From NCBI GenBank assembly GCA_947494645.1, contig CANLVO010000002.1, positions 924,359 to 988,358 on the forward strand: 64,000 bases of DNA, given 5' to 3'. Of the stretch, positions 27,066-34,491 are shown in pieces. Numbering within the stretch: the first letter of the stretch is position 1; every line of letters begins with the position of its first letter. This DNA is from an uncultured Litoreibacter sp. GTDB lineage: Bacteria > Pseudomonadota > Alphaproteobacteria > Rhodobacterales > Rhodobacteraceae. Both the position numbers and the translations under genes were made by a program. The notes under the pieces were generated by a model. The model did not search any database. It was given only the letters and a program-made list of their open reading frames with translations, and was not told where the DNA came from.

Positions 27066-27634
27066 CGCGCCAGCTTCGCCACTTTCTCGTGGCACGGGCA
27101 GGTCACAAGATGGTCGTTGATCAACCCGGTGGCCTGCATGAACGCGTACACAATCGTCGGCCCGCAAAAGCGGAACCCGTCCTTCTTGAGGTCCTTTGAC
27201 ACCTGCACGCTCAGCGGCGTCTGCGCGGGCACCTCGTCCAGCGTCTTGAACCGGTTCTGCAACGGTTTGCCGTCCACGTAGGTCCACAAAAACCTGTCAA
27301 ACCCCTCCCGCTGCTCAATCCGCTGCCAGGCCCGGGCGTTGCCGATGGTGGCCTCGATTTTGCCGCGGTGGCGCACGATGCCGGCGTCGCCCAGCAGCCG
27401 CTCCACATCCGCCTCGCCCCAGCCGGCAATCACGTTGGGGTCAAACCCCTCGAACGCGGCGCGAAAGTTGTCGCGCTTCTTGAGGATCGTTAGCCAGCTT
27501 AAGCCCGCCTGAAACCCGTCCAGAATCAGCTTCTCCCAGAGGGTTCGGCTGTCATATTCGGGCACGCCCCATTCGGTGTCATGGTAGTCGATATAAAGTG
27601 GCTCTGTGCCGCACCAGCCGCAACGCTCGGTCAT
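27062..27634 (-). CDS. tag: DNA-3-methyladenine glycosylase I
   Basis: A 190-residue base-excision repair enzyme that removes 3-methyladenine from alkylated DNA. The Tag zinc site is visible: CGWC at the N-terminus with YHDTEWGVP, and DHLVTCPCHEK at the C-terminus supplying the His and Cys ligands. GFQAGLSWLTILKKRDNFR near residue 40 is the helix-hairpin-helix core of the family. The length is standard. It is convergent with gnd (four-base overlap of the 3' ends) and divergent from the EAL gene. Confidence 0.95.
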   Translation of the reverse strand: MTERCGWCGTEPLYIDYHDTEWGVPEYDSRTLWEKLILDGFQAGLSWLTILKKRDNFRAAFEGFDPNVIAGWGEADVERLLGDAGIVRHRGKIEATIGNARAWQRIEQREGFDRFLWTYVDGKPLQNRFKTLDEVPAQTPLSVQVSKDLKKDGFRFCGPTIVYAFMQATGLINDHLVTCPCHEKVAKLAR

Positions 27635-27763
27635 GTGTCAATGCTTTCAATGGGTTATCTTGGTCGAGACAAGTTTAGATCAATTAGAACAAAAGTGGAA
27701 TATTAACCTGCCAGAAAGGGCTCGCACGGTAGGTCTTTGGCCAAGACATATGAGGATACCACC

Positions 27764-28576
27764 GTGCCATACAGCAAGGATTGCGCCGCCGATAACCCGT
27801 TAAGTGCCGCCGTGCAGCTGCGCGATGCGAATATCTTGTCGATGGTGCGCGACGCGCTGCACCATTCGCATGTCATGCTGGCTTTCCAGCCCGTGGTGCA
27901 GGCCGCCGATCCAAGCCGCCCCGCCTTTTTCGAGGGGTTGATCCGGGTGCTCGACAGCACCAAACGGGTGATCCCGGCGCAAGATTTCATCAGCACAATC
28001 GAGGCGCTGCCAGAAGGGCGCCTGATCGATTGCCACGCGCTAGAACTTGGGTGTCAGGCGCTGAAACAGAACCCCAGCTTGCGGCTCTCCATCAACATTT
28101 CACCTCGCACAATCGGCCATCCCCGGTGGGAACAAATTTTTGCGCAGGCCGCGGCCTCTGACCCGACGTTGGCGGAACGGCTGATTGTCGAAATCACGGA
28201 ATCCTCTGCGATCGAGCTGCCGGATGTGGTCTCCAACTTCATGGACCGGTTGCACCTGCACGGGGTCAGCTTCGCGCTTGATGATTTCGGGGCGGGCTAC
28301 ACCGCCTTCCGGCATTTCAAGGATTTCTATTTCGACATCGTCAAGATCGACGGCAGCTTCGTGCGCCACATCGATAAAGATGTAGATAACCAAATTTTGA
28401 CCCGGGCGCTGGTCAACATCGCGCAGCATTTCGAGATGTTCACTGTCGCCGAAGGCGTAGAGGCCACGGCAGAGGCGCAACATCTGATCGACGCGGGCAT
28501 CGATTGCTTTCAAGGTTATCTGTTCGGCGCGCCGCAACTGAAACTTCCTGAGTTTCAGCACCAACGCATCGCCTGA
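27764..28576 (+). CDS. EAL-domain cyclic-di-GMP phosphodiesterase
   Basis: A stand-alone EAL protein of about 270 residues with no GGDEF, PAS or membrane segment. The signature reads EGL instead of EAL (FFEGLIRVLDS). The catalytic set is otherwise complete: Asn in SINIS, Glu in VEITES, LDDFGAGYT, KIDGSF, VAEGVE and FQGYLFGAP. Hydrolysis of c-di-GMP to pGpG is therefore likely. I use GTG 27764, which has GAGGA seven bases upstream; an in-frame TTG at 27737 would add nine residues. It stands alone between tag and phaA. The role is probably control of motility or surface attachment (inference). Confidence 0.85.
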   Translation: MPYSKDCAADNPLSAAVQLRDANILSMVRDALHHSHVMLAFQPVVQAADPSRPAFFEGLIRVLDSTKRVIPAQDFISTIEALPEGRLIDCHALELGCQALKQNPSLRLSINISPRTIGHPRWEQIFAQAAASDPTLAERLIVEITESSAIELPDVVSNFMDRLHLHGVSFALDDFGAGYTAFRHFKDFYFDIVKIDGSFVRHIDKDVDNQILTRALVNIAQHFEMFTVAEGVEATAEAQHLIDAGIDCFQGYLFGAPQLKLPEFQHQRIA

Positions 28577-28740
28577 TTTCCTTCTCTTAAGCACCTTTCT
28601 TGACGGCCCCAGTGAGACCCCCGGTGGCAGCTTGCCCGTTTGCGTAGCGCGGTCAGGCTTGTTACCACGAGGGGGACAGGCGCGCGAAGCTGCGCCTCGA
28701 CAGAATCGTCAATCGGCCAGAGCGCCGGAAAGGAACATTC

Positions 28741-29916
28741 ATGACCAATGTCGTAATTGCATCTGCTGCCCGCACAGCCGTTGGCAGCTTTTTGGGGTCT
28801 TTTGCCAACACCCCGGCCCATGATCTGGGCAAATCTGTCCTCGAAGCCGTGGTCGACCGCGCAGGCATCGACAAATCGGAAGTCTCCGAAACCATTCTGG
28901 GTCAGGTGCTGACCGCAGCCCAAGGTCAGAACCCCGCCCGTCAGGCGCATATTAATGCGGGCCTGCCGACCGAAAGCGCCGCGTGGAGCATTAACCAGGT
29001 GTGCGGCTCCGGTCTACGTGCCGTGGCGCTGGGTGCACAGCATATTCAATTGGGCGACGCCGCAATCGTGGCCGCTGGTGGTCAGGAAAACATGTCGATG
29101 AGCCCCCATGCCGCCGCGCTGCGTCAGGGTCAGAAAATGGGCGATATGAAATATATCGACACCATGATCCGTGACGGTCTGTGGGACGCGTTCAACGGCT
29201 ACCACATGGGCCAGACCGCCGAAAACGTCGCCGAGAAATGGCAGATCAGCCGTGATCAGCAAGACGAATTCGCCGTGGCCTCCCAGAACAAGGCGGAAGC
29301 CGCGCAGAAAGCAGGCAAGTTCGCTGACGAAATCACGCCGTTCACCATTTCGACCCGCAAAGGCGACATCACGGTCGATAGCGACGAGTATATCCGCCAC
29401 GGGGCCACGATGGACGCCATGGCCAAATTGCGCCCGGCCTTCACCAAAGACGGCTCGGTCACTGCTGCCAACGCCTCTGGCCTGAATGACGGCGCAGCTG
29501 CCACGCTGCTGATGAGCGCCGACGATGCTGAGAAGCGCGGTATCGAGCCGTTGGCGCGCATCGTCTCTTACGCCACCGCTGGTCTTGATCCGTCGATCAT
29601 GGGCGTCGGTCCGATCTACGCCTCCCGCAAAGCTCTGGAGAAAGCCGGTTGGAAGCCAGAAGATCTGGACTTGGTCGAGGCCAATGAAGCCTTCGCCGCA
29701 CAAGCCTGTGCTGTGAACAAAGACATGGGTTGGGACCCGGCCATCGTGAACGTCAATGGCGGCGCGATTGCCATCGGCCACCCCATCGGTGCCTCCGGCT
29801 GCCGCGTTCTGAACACGCTGCTTTTTGAAATGGCCCGCCGCGACGCCAAGAAAGGCCTCGCCACGCTCTGCATCGGTGGCGGCATGGGCGTTGCCATGTG
29901 CGTTGAACGCCCCTAA
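28741..29916 (+). CDS. phaA: Acetyl-CoA C-acetyltransferase (beta-ketothiolase)
   Basis: A 391-residue thiolase that condenses two acetyl-CoA to acetoacetyl-CoA, the first step of polyhydroxybutyrate synthesis. The acyl-enzyme cysteine is in [16 protein letters not shown] near residue 90. The GHPIGASGC catalytic His/Cys and the [11 protein letters not shown]-terminal motif are intact. AAAGGAAC lies just before the ATG. The 164-bp upstream gap should hold its promoter. A perfect hairpin terminator separates it from phaB, so phaB may be expressed by read-through or from its own promoter. A degradative thiolase (FadA) is less likely because of the phaB neighbour. Confidence 0.95.
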   Translation: MTNVVIASAARTAVGSFLGSFANTPAHDLGKSVLEAVVDRAGIDKSEVSETILGQVLTAAQGQNPARQAHINAGLPTESAAWSINQVCGSGLRAVALGAQHIQLGDAAIVAAGGQENMSMSPHAAALRQGQKMGDMKYIDTMIRDGLWDAFNGYHMGQTAENVAEKWQISRDQQDEFAVASQNKAEAAQKAGKFADEITPFTISTRKGDITVDSDEYIRHGATMDAMAKLRPAFTKDGSVTAANASGLNDGAAATLLMSADDAEKRGIEPLARIVSYATAGLDPSIMGVGPIYASRKALEKAGWKPEDLDLVEANEAFAAQACAVNKDMGWDPAIVNVNGGAIAIGHPIGASGCRVLNTLLFEMARRDAKKGLATLCIGGGMGVAMCVERP

Positions 29917-29937
29917 TCGCTGCGACACTCGAAAAAC

Positions 29938-29973
29938 AGGTTGCGCATGAAAATTGCGCAACCTATCTTTTTT
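29938..29973 (+). terminator. Hairpin terminator/attenuator between phaA and phaB
   Basis: AGGTTGCGCA (29938-29947) and TGCGCAACCT (29955-29964) form a perfect 10-bp stem with a 7-nt loop, followed by ATC and TTTTTT. It should uncouple or attenuate transcription between phaA and phaB. Confidence 0.9.
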
Positions 29974-30023
29974 GAGAAATAAAGTTACCCGAGATAATTC
30001 CAGATAAATTGAGGAGAAAATCT

Positions 30024-30749
30024 ATGTCACGTGTTGCCCTTGTCACCGGTGGATCGCGCGGTATCGGCGCGGCCATTGCGACGGCGCTTAAGGCTCAGGG
30101 CTGCGAAGTTGCAGCCACCTATGCCGGCAATGACGAGAAGGCCGCCGCCTTCACCGCCGAGACTGGCATCAAGACCTACAAGTGGAACGTGGCCGATTAC
30201 GACGCCTGCACCGCCGGTGTGGCCCAGATCGAGAGCGATCTCGGCCCGGTTGATATCCTCGTCAACAACGCAGGCATCACCCGCGACGCGCCGTTCCACA
30301 AGATGACCCCGCAGCAATGGCATGAATGTATCGACACCAACCTGAACGGTGTCTTCAACATGACCCACAATGTCTGGGGCGGCATGCGCGAGCGCAAGTT
30401 CGGGCGCATCGTCACCATCAGCTCGATCAACGGCCAGAAGGGCCAGTTCGCCCAAGCAAACTATGCCGCCACCAAAGCGGGCGATATCGGCTTCACCAAG
30501 GCGTTGGCACAGGAAGGCGCACGCGCTGGCATCACGGTCAACGTCGTGGCCCCGGGCTACATCAACACCGAGATGATGAGCACGATTCCTGAGAAAGTCA
30601 TGAACGAGGTGATCCTGCCGCAAATCCCCGTGGGCCGCCTCGGCGAAGCCTCCGAGATCGCGCGCGCCGTGGCCTTCCTCGCCTCCGACGATGCGGGCTT
30701 CATCACCGGCTCGACGATCTCTGCCAATGGCGGTCAGTACCTCGCCTAA
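30024..30749 (+). CDS. phaB: Acetoacetyl-CoA reductase
   Basis: A 241-residue short-chain dehydrogenase that reduces acetoacetyl-CoA to (R)-3-hydroxybutyryl-CoA with NADPH, the second step of PHB synthesis. The start ATG at 30024 has GAGGAGA at 30011-30017. VALVTGGSRGIGAAIATALK is the cofactor site, NNAGITRD the structural motif, SSINGQKGQFAQANYAATKA holds the catalytic Ser, Tyr and Lys, and the C-terminus ANGGQYLA is typical of PhaB. No phaC synthase is in the window. FabG is the nearest alternative but is not expected next to a thiolase. Confidence 0.95.
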   Translation: MSRVALVTGGSRGIGAAIATALKAQGCEVAATYAGNDEKAAAFTAETGIKTYKWNVADYDACTAGVAQIESDLGPVDILVNNAGITRDAPFHKMTPQQWHECIDTNLNGVFNMTHNVWGGMRERKFGRIVTISSINGQKGQFAQANYAATKAGDIGFTKALAQEGARAGITVNVVAPGYINTEMMSTIPEKVMNEVILPQIPVGRLGEASEIARAVAFLASDDAGFITGSTISANGGQYLA

Positions 30750-30764
30750 GCCTGTTAGCTAAGT

Positions 30765-30791
30765 GTTAGGGCCCGTTAACGAGGCCCTAAC
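30765..30791 (+). terminator. Inverted repeat after phaB
   Basis: GTTAGGGC (30765-30772) pairs with GCCCTAAC (30784-30791) around an 11-nt loop that itself contains GTTAAC. It lies 15 bp after the phaB stop. The T-run is weak (AAATCTTGCGTTT), so it may terminate poorly. Its right arm touches the start of the dispersed element that follows. Confidence 0.55.
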
Positions 30792-30860
30792 AAATCTTGC
30801 GTTTGATTTTGTACAAAATGGGTTTTGGCCCCTGAAAAGTGCCCCCAATTTGTACAAAAC
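30788..30860 (+). repeat. Dispersed element with paired TTTTGTACAAAA palindromes, copy 1
   Basis: Two near-identical palindromes, TTTTGTACAAAA at 30807 and ATTTGTACAAAA at 30848, have starts exactly 41 bp apart. They enclose a spacer containing GGGTTTTGG and CTGAAAAGTG. The reverse complement of a second copy (34417-34491) matches almost throughout. Similarity extends left of the palindrome through TAACAAATC. The element fills the gap between phaB and a small minus-strand ORF. Confidence 0.75.
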
Positions 30861-30866
30861 GCCTTC

Positions 30867-31007
30867 TCAGCGGCGCGTGCGCAGGGCTGAGAAGAGTTTT
30901 GGAACCGCTCTGAACATCGACGCCACCATCTCGCCCCGTGCTTCATGGGCGATCTTCTGAGCTGCGTTCATATCGGCGCTGTAATGTGTCTCGATCATCG
31001 TGTTCAT
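30867..31007 (-). CDS. Small Arg-tailed protein (46 aa), RSP_7527/DUF1127-like
   Basis: Minus-strand translation from the ATG at 31007 gives 46 residues: MNTMIETHYSADMNAAQKIA, then HEARGEMVASMFRAVP and KLFSALRTRR. The pattern of a short helix followed by ARxEMxxxMFRA and a basic tail resembles the small alphaproteobacterial RSP_7527 and DUF1127 proteins, some of which act in stress adaptation and RNA or phosphate metabolism; this is a resemblance, not an assignment. AAAGG abuts the first ATG and lies nine bases before a second ATG (MIETHY), which may be the real start. It is divergent from the LysR gene. Confidence 0.5.
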   Translation of the reverse strand: MNTMIETHYSADMNAAQKIAHEARGEMVASMFRAVPKLFSALRTRR

Positions 31008-31100
31008 CCTTTCTTAAACACAAGTATTTCTTGTCTGCCCTGAATATGGGGCCTTTATTCATTGGCGACAAACGAGACTTTTCAAGGGTTCGGTTAAGAT

Positions 31101-31117
31101 ATACTTATGTAAAGTAT
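31101..31117. promoter_or_regulatory. LysR-type box overlapping the regulator's own start codon
   Basis: ATACTT-ATGTA-AAGTAT is a perfect 6-bp dyad with T-N11-A geometry. Its right arm includes the A and T of the LysR gene's ATG at 31116. This position suggests autorepression, or control of the divergent small protein gene. Confidence 0.4.
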
Positions 31118-32060
31118 GCTGGATCGTTTGCCCCCTCTCACCGCCCTGCGCGCCTTTGAAAGTGCCGCACGTCATTTGAGCTTTGCCAAGGCCGCCGACG
31201 AGCTCAACGTCACCCCCGCGGCCCTCAGTTTCCAAATAAGGTCTTTAGAACAACACCTTGGCGCCCCCGTCTTCCGCCGTCTCAACCGTGCCGTCGAGCT
31301 GACAGAGGAAGGAAAACTCCTCCGCCCCGGCGTCCAACACGGCTTCTCAGCCCTGCAATCCGCATGGCGAAACGCGCAACGTCGGTTAAATAAATCTACA
31401 CTGACAGTCACCGCCGGCCCCGGTTTCACCGCCAAATGGCTTGCCCCCCGAATGTTTAGTTTTGCTCAGAAAAACCCCGATATTGAGCTGCGGTTCTCGG
31501 CAAGTTTACAGATCATGGATTTCGAGCGTGACGATATCGACGTCGCCATCCGGTTCGGCCAAGGCGAAGACGAGGGCTTGTTTTCAAAGCATATTATCGA
31601 CGATTGGGCCGCCCCGATGGTGGCGCCTGAGCTTGTGAAGAAGGTCAAAACTATTGAGGATCTTCAGAAGCTTACGCTGCTCCATGATGACCATCTTTCA
31701 TTTCTTACGCCACAGACCGACTGGGCCGCATTCTTCACTGCGGCAGGCGTCCCGGTTCCCGACGATCACGGGCCACGCTTCAGTCAGTCGGACCATGCTG
31801 TCGACGCCGCATTGGCAGGCGGTGGGGTGGTACTGGGTCGCATCTCGATGACCGATTCACATCTTGCGGACGGTCGTCTGGTGATGCCGCTTGACGTCGC
31901 AATTCCATTGAAAGGCAGCTACCGGATCGTCTGCCCCACGGGTTCTGAATCCCGAACTCAGGTTGCGCGATTTATTTCATGGGTAGAGAAAGAGACGCAG
32001 GCTCTTGGCGCGTGGTCAGAGGGATTGGATTTCATCCAACATATTGATCCCGAAAGATAA
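31116..32060 (+). CDS. LysR-family transcriptional regulator, GcvA-like
   Basis: A 314-residue LysR regulator of the GcvA subgroup. The DNA-binding region reads LPPLTALRAFESAARHLSFA with ELNVTPAALSFQIRSLEQHL; the PPLxALRAFEAAARHLSF opening is characteristic of GcvA-like proteins. The substrate-binding domain includes AVDAALAGGGVVLGR near residue 235. No redox cysteine motif is present. Roseobacters have many GcvA paralogues with varied targets, so the ligand is unknown. It is divergent from the 46-residue protein. A dyad overlaps its start. Confidence 0.9.
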   Translation: MLDRLPPLTALRAFESAARHLSFAKAADELNVTPAALSFQIRSLEQHLGAPVFRRLNRAVELTEEGKLLRPGVQHGFSALQSAWRNAQRRLNKSTLTVTAGPGFTAKWLAPRMFSFAQKNPDIELRFSASLQIMDFERDDIDVAIRFGQGEDEGLFSKHIIDDWAAPMVAPELVKKVKTIEDLQKLTLLHDDHLSFLTPQTDWAAFFTAAGVPVPDDHGPRFSQSDHAVDAALAGGGVVLGRISMTDSHLADGRLVMPLDVAIPLKGSYRIVCPTGSESRTQVARFISWVEKETQALGAWSEGLDFIQHIDPER

Positions 32061-32084
32061 ATGAGTCAGCCAAGACCAGTGCTA

Positions 32085-32124
32085 TTGACCGGTCAAGGCA
32101 GGGTTTCAATGTTGTAAATTGAAA
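32085..32124. other. Two short palindromes in the convergent gap
   Basis: TTGACCGGTCAA (32085-32096) is a perfect 12-bp palindrome. TTTCAAT-GTTGTAA-ATTGAAA (32104-32124) is a perfect 7-bp stem with a 7-nt loop. They lie between the stops of the convergent LysR and YdcH-family genes. The second could act as a weak bidirectional terminator, though no long T-run follows. Confidence 0.4.
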
Positions 32125-32128
32125 TAGT

Positions 32129-32293
32129 TTAAGACTGCAGGCGCGTCATTTCTTCTTTGAGACGCAGCTTCTGTTTCTTCAGTTCGACGATGGACAGGTC
32201 GTCGATGCTCGGGCTCTGTTGAGCGGCCTCTACCCTTTGCGACAATGCCTCGTGTTTCCGTTTCAGCTCCGTCAAATGCGAACTGATCGTCAT
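32129..32293 (-). CDS. YdcH family (DUF465) small coiled-coil protein
   Basis: The ATG at 32293 with GGAG upstream gives 54 residues (MTISSHLTELKRKHEALSQR and so on), the standard length of DUF465. An in-frame extension to 32356 is not needed. The protein is a single charged helical hairpin, ending LKKQKLRLKEEMTRLQS, a pattern typical of the family. Its function is not established. It is convergent with the LysR gene and follows the methyltransferase gene on the same strand with a 95-bp gap. Confidence 0.85.
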   Translation of the reverse strand: MTISSHLTELKRKHEALSQRVEAAQQSPSIDDLSIVELKKQKLRLKEEMTRLQS

Positions 32294-32388
32294 GGGCGTT
32301 CTCCTTTTATGGGTTTGATGTCCCACAAGTGCACCACATCTTTGGCGATCTGTCATCTTTTTCCGTCGCGGCGGCGCAGCAGAAATCC

Positions 32389-33138
32389 CTAAAACTCGAG
32401 CCTTTCGCCGCCTCGTAGAACGGCTTTCGCCTCGGCGCTGTAGTCATCTCGGTCCGTGTTATGGTTTGGTCCTTCGTGTAAAATCAATGGGTTATGAAGC
32501 TTCGCCACGCTGCGCGAGCCTTTGCGCGCTCGAAGGAGGAACCTATTGGCGGGCCTGCCAGTACGTGCGGCCAGTGGTTTAATTTCGACCCCGCCTGCAC
32601 GGTTATTGAGCGCCGAAATAACCTCCGGCAAGCGCTCAACGCGATGGATCAGGGTGAGCCATCCCTTCGGTTTTAGCCGCTTCAGGGCCGCGTCCAGCCA
32701 GTCTGAGAGGCTGACCTCCTCTTGCCGGGCCTGTGCCCTGCCTGCGTCGGGTGCGGGCTTCCCTGGGCCAAAAAACGGCGGGTTGGTGATGACATGGTCA
32801 AAGCTCATGTCCCGCAGCGGGTCGGGCATGGCCATCAAGTCGCCCGTTACGATCCGTAGGCTCACGTTGTTTTCATCTGCATTGCGCCGCGCCAGCTCCG
32901 CGTAGTCAGACTGCAGTTCCAGCCCCCAGCACTCGGCTTGTACCCGGTTGGACAAACACAAGCTTGCTGTGCCGACGCCGCAGCCCAAATCAAGCACTGT
33001 TTCACCTGATTTGGCAGGGCAGGCGGCTGCCAGAAGAACGGGGTCGGTGGCCGCGCGATATCCTGTAAGTGGTTGCCAAATATTGATTTTACCACCAAGA
33101 AATTTGTCTTGCGACAGCTGCTCTGAGGCAAAACCCAT
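32389..33138 (-). CDS. tRNA1(Val) adenine-N6 methyltransferase family protein (TrmN6/YfiC-like)
   Basis: A 249-residue SAM-dependent methyltransferase. LTGYRAATDPVLLAAACPAK at the N-terminus is the TrmN6 opening. VLDLGCGVGTASLCL is the SAM-binding motif I, and HVITNPPFFGPG carries the NPPF catalytic motif of N6-adenine methyltransferases. TrmN6 modifies A37 of tRNA1(Val) in E. coli; the alphaproteobacterial target has to be inferred. It is cotranscribed with the DUF2007 gene, whose stop lies four bases upstream of this start. Confidence 0.85.
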   Translation of the reverse strand: MGFASEQLSQDKFLGGKINIWQPLTGYRAATDPVLLAAACPAKSGETVLDLGCGVGTASLCLSNRVQAECWGLELQSDYAELARRNADENNVSLRIVTGDLMAMPDPLRDMSFDHVITNPPFFGPGKPAPDAGRAQARQEEVSLSDWLDAALKRLKPKGWLTLIHRVERLPEVISALNNRAGGVEIKPLAARTGRPANRFLLRARKGSRSVAKLHNPLILHEGPNHNTDRDDYSAEAKAVLRGGERLEF

Positions 33139-33142
33139 GTGG

Positions 33143-33358
33143 TTAGCCGTTCAGCTCGATATCATTGTCGCGCAGCACGGCGCGGGCCAGAAACAAGTCT
33201 CTGTCGACCACCATCAGGCGGCGCGGCATGATGCCGATTGAGCCTTCGAGCACGCTCATATGGACGTCCATTTCAAACACGCCTATATCCTCTCCCTCAA
33301 GGAGGGCTTTGGCAAAAGCGATGGTGGTCGGGTCATTGCTGCGCAGAAGCTCTTTCAT
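33143..33358 (-). CDS. DUF2007 domain protein (putative signal-transducing protein)
   Basis: A 71-residue soluble protein, MKELLRSNDPTTIAFAKALL followed by EGEDIGVFEMDVHMSVLEGS and GIMPRRLMVVDRDL. This matches the small DUF2007 fold (related to GlnB-like ferredoxin folds), commonly annotated as a putative signal-transducing protein without a demonstrated role. It is divergent from the polyprenyl synthase gene with 50 bp between starts and lies four bases before the methyltransferase gene. Confidence 0.85.
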   Translation of the reverse strand: MKELLRSNDPTTIAFAKALLEGEDIGVFEMDVHMSVLEGSIGIMPRRLMVVDRDLFLARAVLRDNDIELNG

Positions 33359-33408
33359 AGCTGCGAGATAACGGCAGCAGCGAAGCTTTGTCGAGAGGTG
33401 AGACGACC

Positions 33409-34413
33409 GTGACAGCCCCCAAGAATACCGGTGCGAAGCCGCATGACCGACTGTCGGCGGCCCTTGAGGGGGATCTGGCCTCTGTGAATGCTTTGATCCG
33501 CGAGCGGATGGCCTCGGAACATGCGCCGCGGATACCGGAAGTGACGGCGCATTTGGTCGATGCAGGCGGCAAACGGGTGCGCCCGATGCTGACCTTGGCG
33601 ACGGCCGGCATCTGTGGGTATGAGGGACCTTATCACGTCTATCTTGCTGCTACCGTTGAATTTATTCACACCGCGACCCTGTTGCATGACGACGTTGTGG
33701 ACGAGAGCGAGAAGCGGCGGGGGCGGCCTTCAGCGAATTTGTTGTGGGACAACCAATCTAGCGTTTTGGTGGGGGATTATTTGTTTGCCAGGGCGTTTCA
33801 GTTGATGACGGAACCGGGGCGGATGGATGTGCTTCGGGTGTTGTCCAACGCGGCGGCGACGATTGCGGAGGGCGAGGTTTTGCAGCTGAGTGCGGCGCAA
33901 GATCTGGCGACCACGGAAGAGACGTATCTGAAGGTCGTGCGCGGCAAAACGGCAGCGCTTTTTTCGGCGGCCACAGAGGTGGGTGGCATGATTGCAGACG
34001 CCCCAGAGGAGGTTGTGAAGGCGCTTTTTACCTACGGGGACGCGCTGGGTGTGAGTTTTCAGATTGCCGACGATGTCCTTGATTTTGGAGGATTTTCTGA
34101 CGCCACGGGCAAGAACGTTGGCGATGATTTCCGCGAGAGAAAGCTGACCTTGCCGCTGATCAAAGCGATTGCGCAGGCCGATGAGACAGAGGCTGCGTTT
34201 TGGGAGCGGACCATCGCGAAAGGGCGTCAGGAAGATGGCGATTTGCAGCATTGCCTAGAGATTTTGGCGCGTCACGGGGCGTTGGAGGCGGCGCGGCAGG
34301 ATGCGTTTGGCTGGGCGGCGAAGGCGCGCAAAGCGTTGGAGCAGGTGCCGGATCAACCGATGACGGAGATGCTGGCGGATCTGTCTGATTACGTGGTTGA
34401 GCGGATCAACTGA
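33409..34413 (+). CDS. Long-chain polyprenyl (probably decaprenyl) diphosphate synthase
   Basis: A trans-prenyltransferase that builds the ubiquinone side chain from FPP/GPP and IPP. I start at GTG 33409 (VTAPKNTGAK, 334 aa), which has AGAGGTGAG upstream; an in-frame TTG at 33388 is less likely. The first aspartate-rich motif is LLHDDVVDESEKRRGRPS near residue 95 and the second is FQIADDVLDF near 220. The GGKRVRPML substrate site is near 50. Alphaproteobacteria with Q-10 use a decaprenyl enzyme (DdsA/SdsA class), but product length cannot be read directly. It is divergent from DUF2007 and ends at the second dispersed element. Confidence 0.9.
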   Translation: MTAPKNTGAKPHDRLSAALEGDLASVNALIRERMASEHAPRIPEVTAHLVDAGGKRVRPMLTLATAGICGYEGPYHVYLAATVEFIHTATLLHDDVVDESEKRRGRPSANLLWDNQSSVLVGDYLFARAFQLMTEPGRMDVLRVLSNAAATIAEGEVLQLSAAQDLATTEETYLKVVRGKTAALFSAATEVGGMIADAPEEVVKALFTYGDALGVSFQIADDVLDFGGFSDATGKNVGDDFRERKLTLPLIKAIAQADETEAAFWERTIAKGRQEDGDLQHCLEILARHGALEAARQDAFGWAAKARKALEQVPDQPMTEMLADLSDYVVERIN

Positions 34414-34416
34414 GCC

Positions 34417-34491
34417 GTTTTGTACAAAACGGGGTCACTTTTCAGACCCCAAAACCCATTTTGTACAAAACTCGAGCCCGATTTTGTTAAC
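34417..34491 (-). repeat. Dispersed element with paired TTTTGTACAAAA palindromes, copy 2 (inverted)
   Basis: Perfect palindromes TTTTGTACAAAA at 34418 and 34459 again have starts 41 bp apart. Between them GGGGTC (34431-34436) and GACCCC (34445-34450) form a 6-bp hairpin. Read on the minus strand it matches copy 1 (30788-30860), including the outer CAAAATC flank. It fills the whole gap between the converging prenyl synthase and ispE stops. The flanking GTTAAC supplies the ispE TAA stop. A bidirectional terminator role is plausible. Confidence 0.75.

Noticed and set aside
30807-30860. Phage attachment or Gateway-like att core (TTTGTACAAA)
   Set aside because: The resemblance is only the 10-bp core; there is no integrase or prophage gene, and the element is paired and repeated elsewhere.
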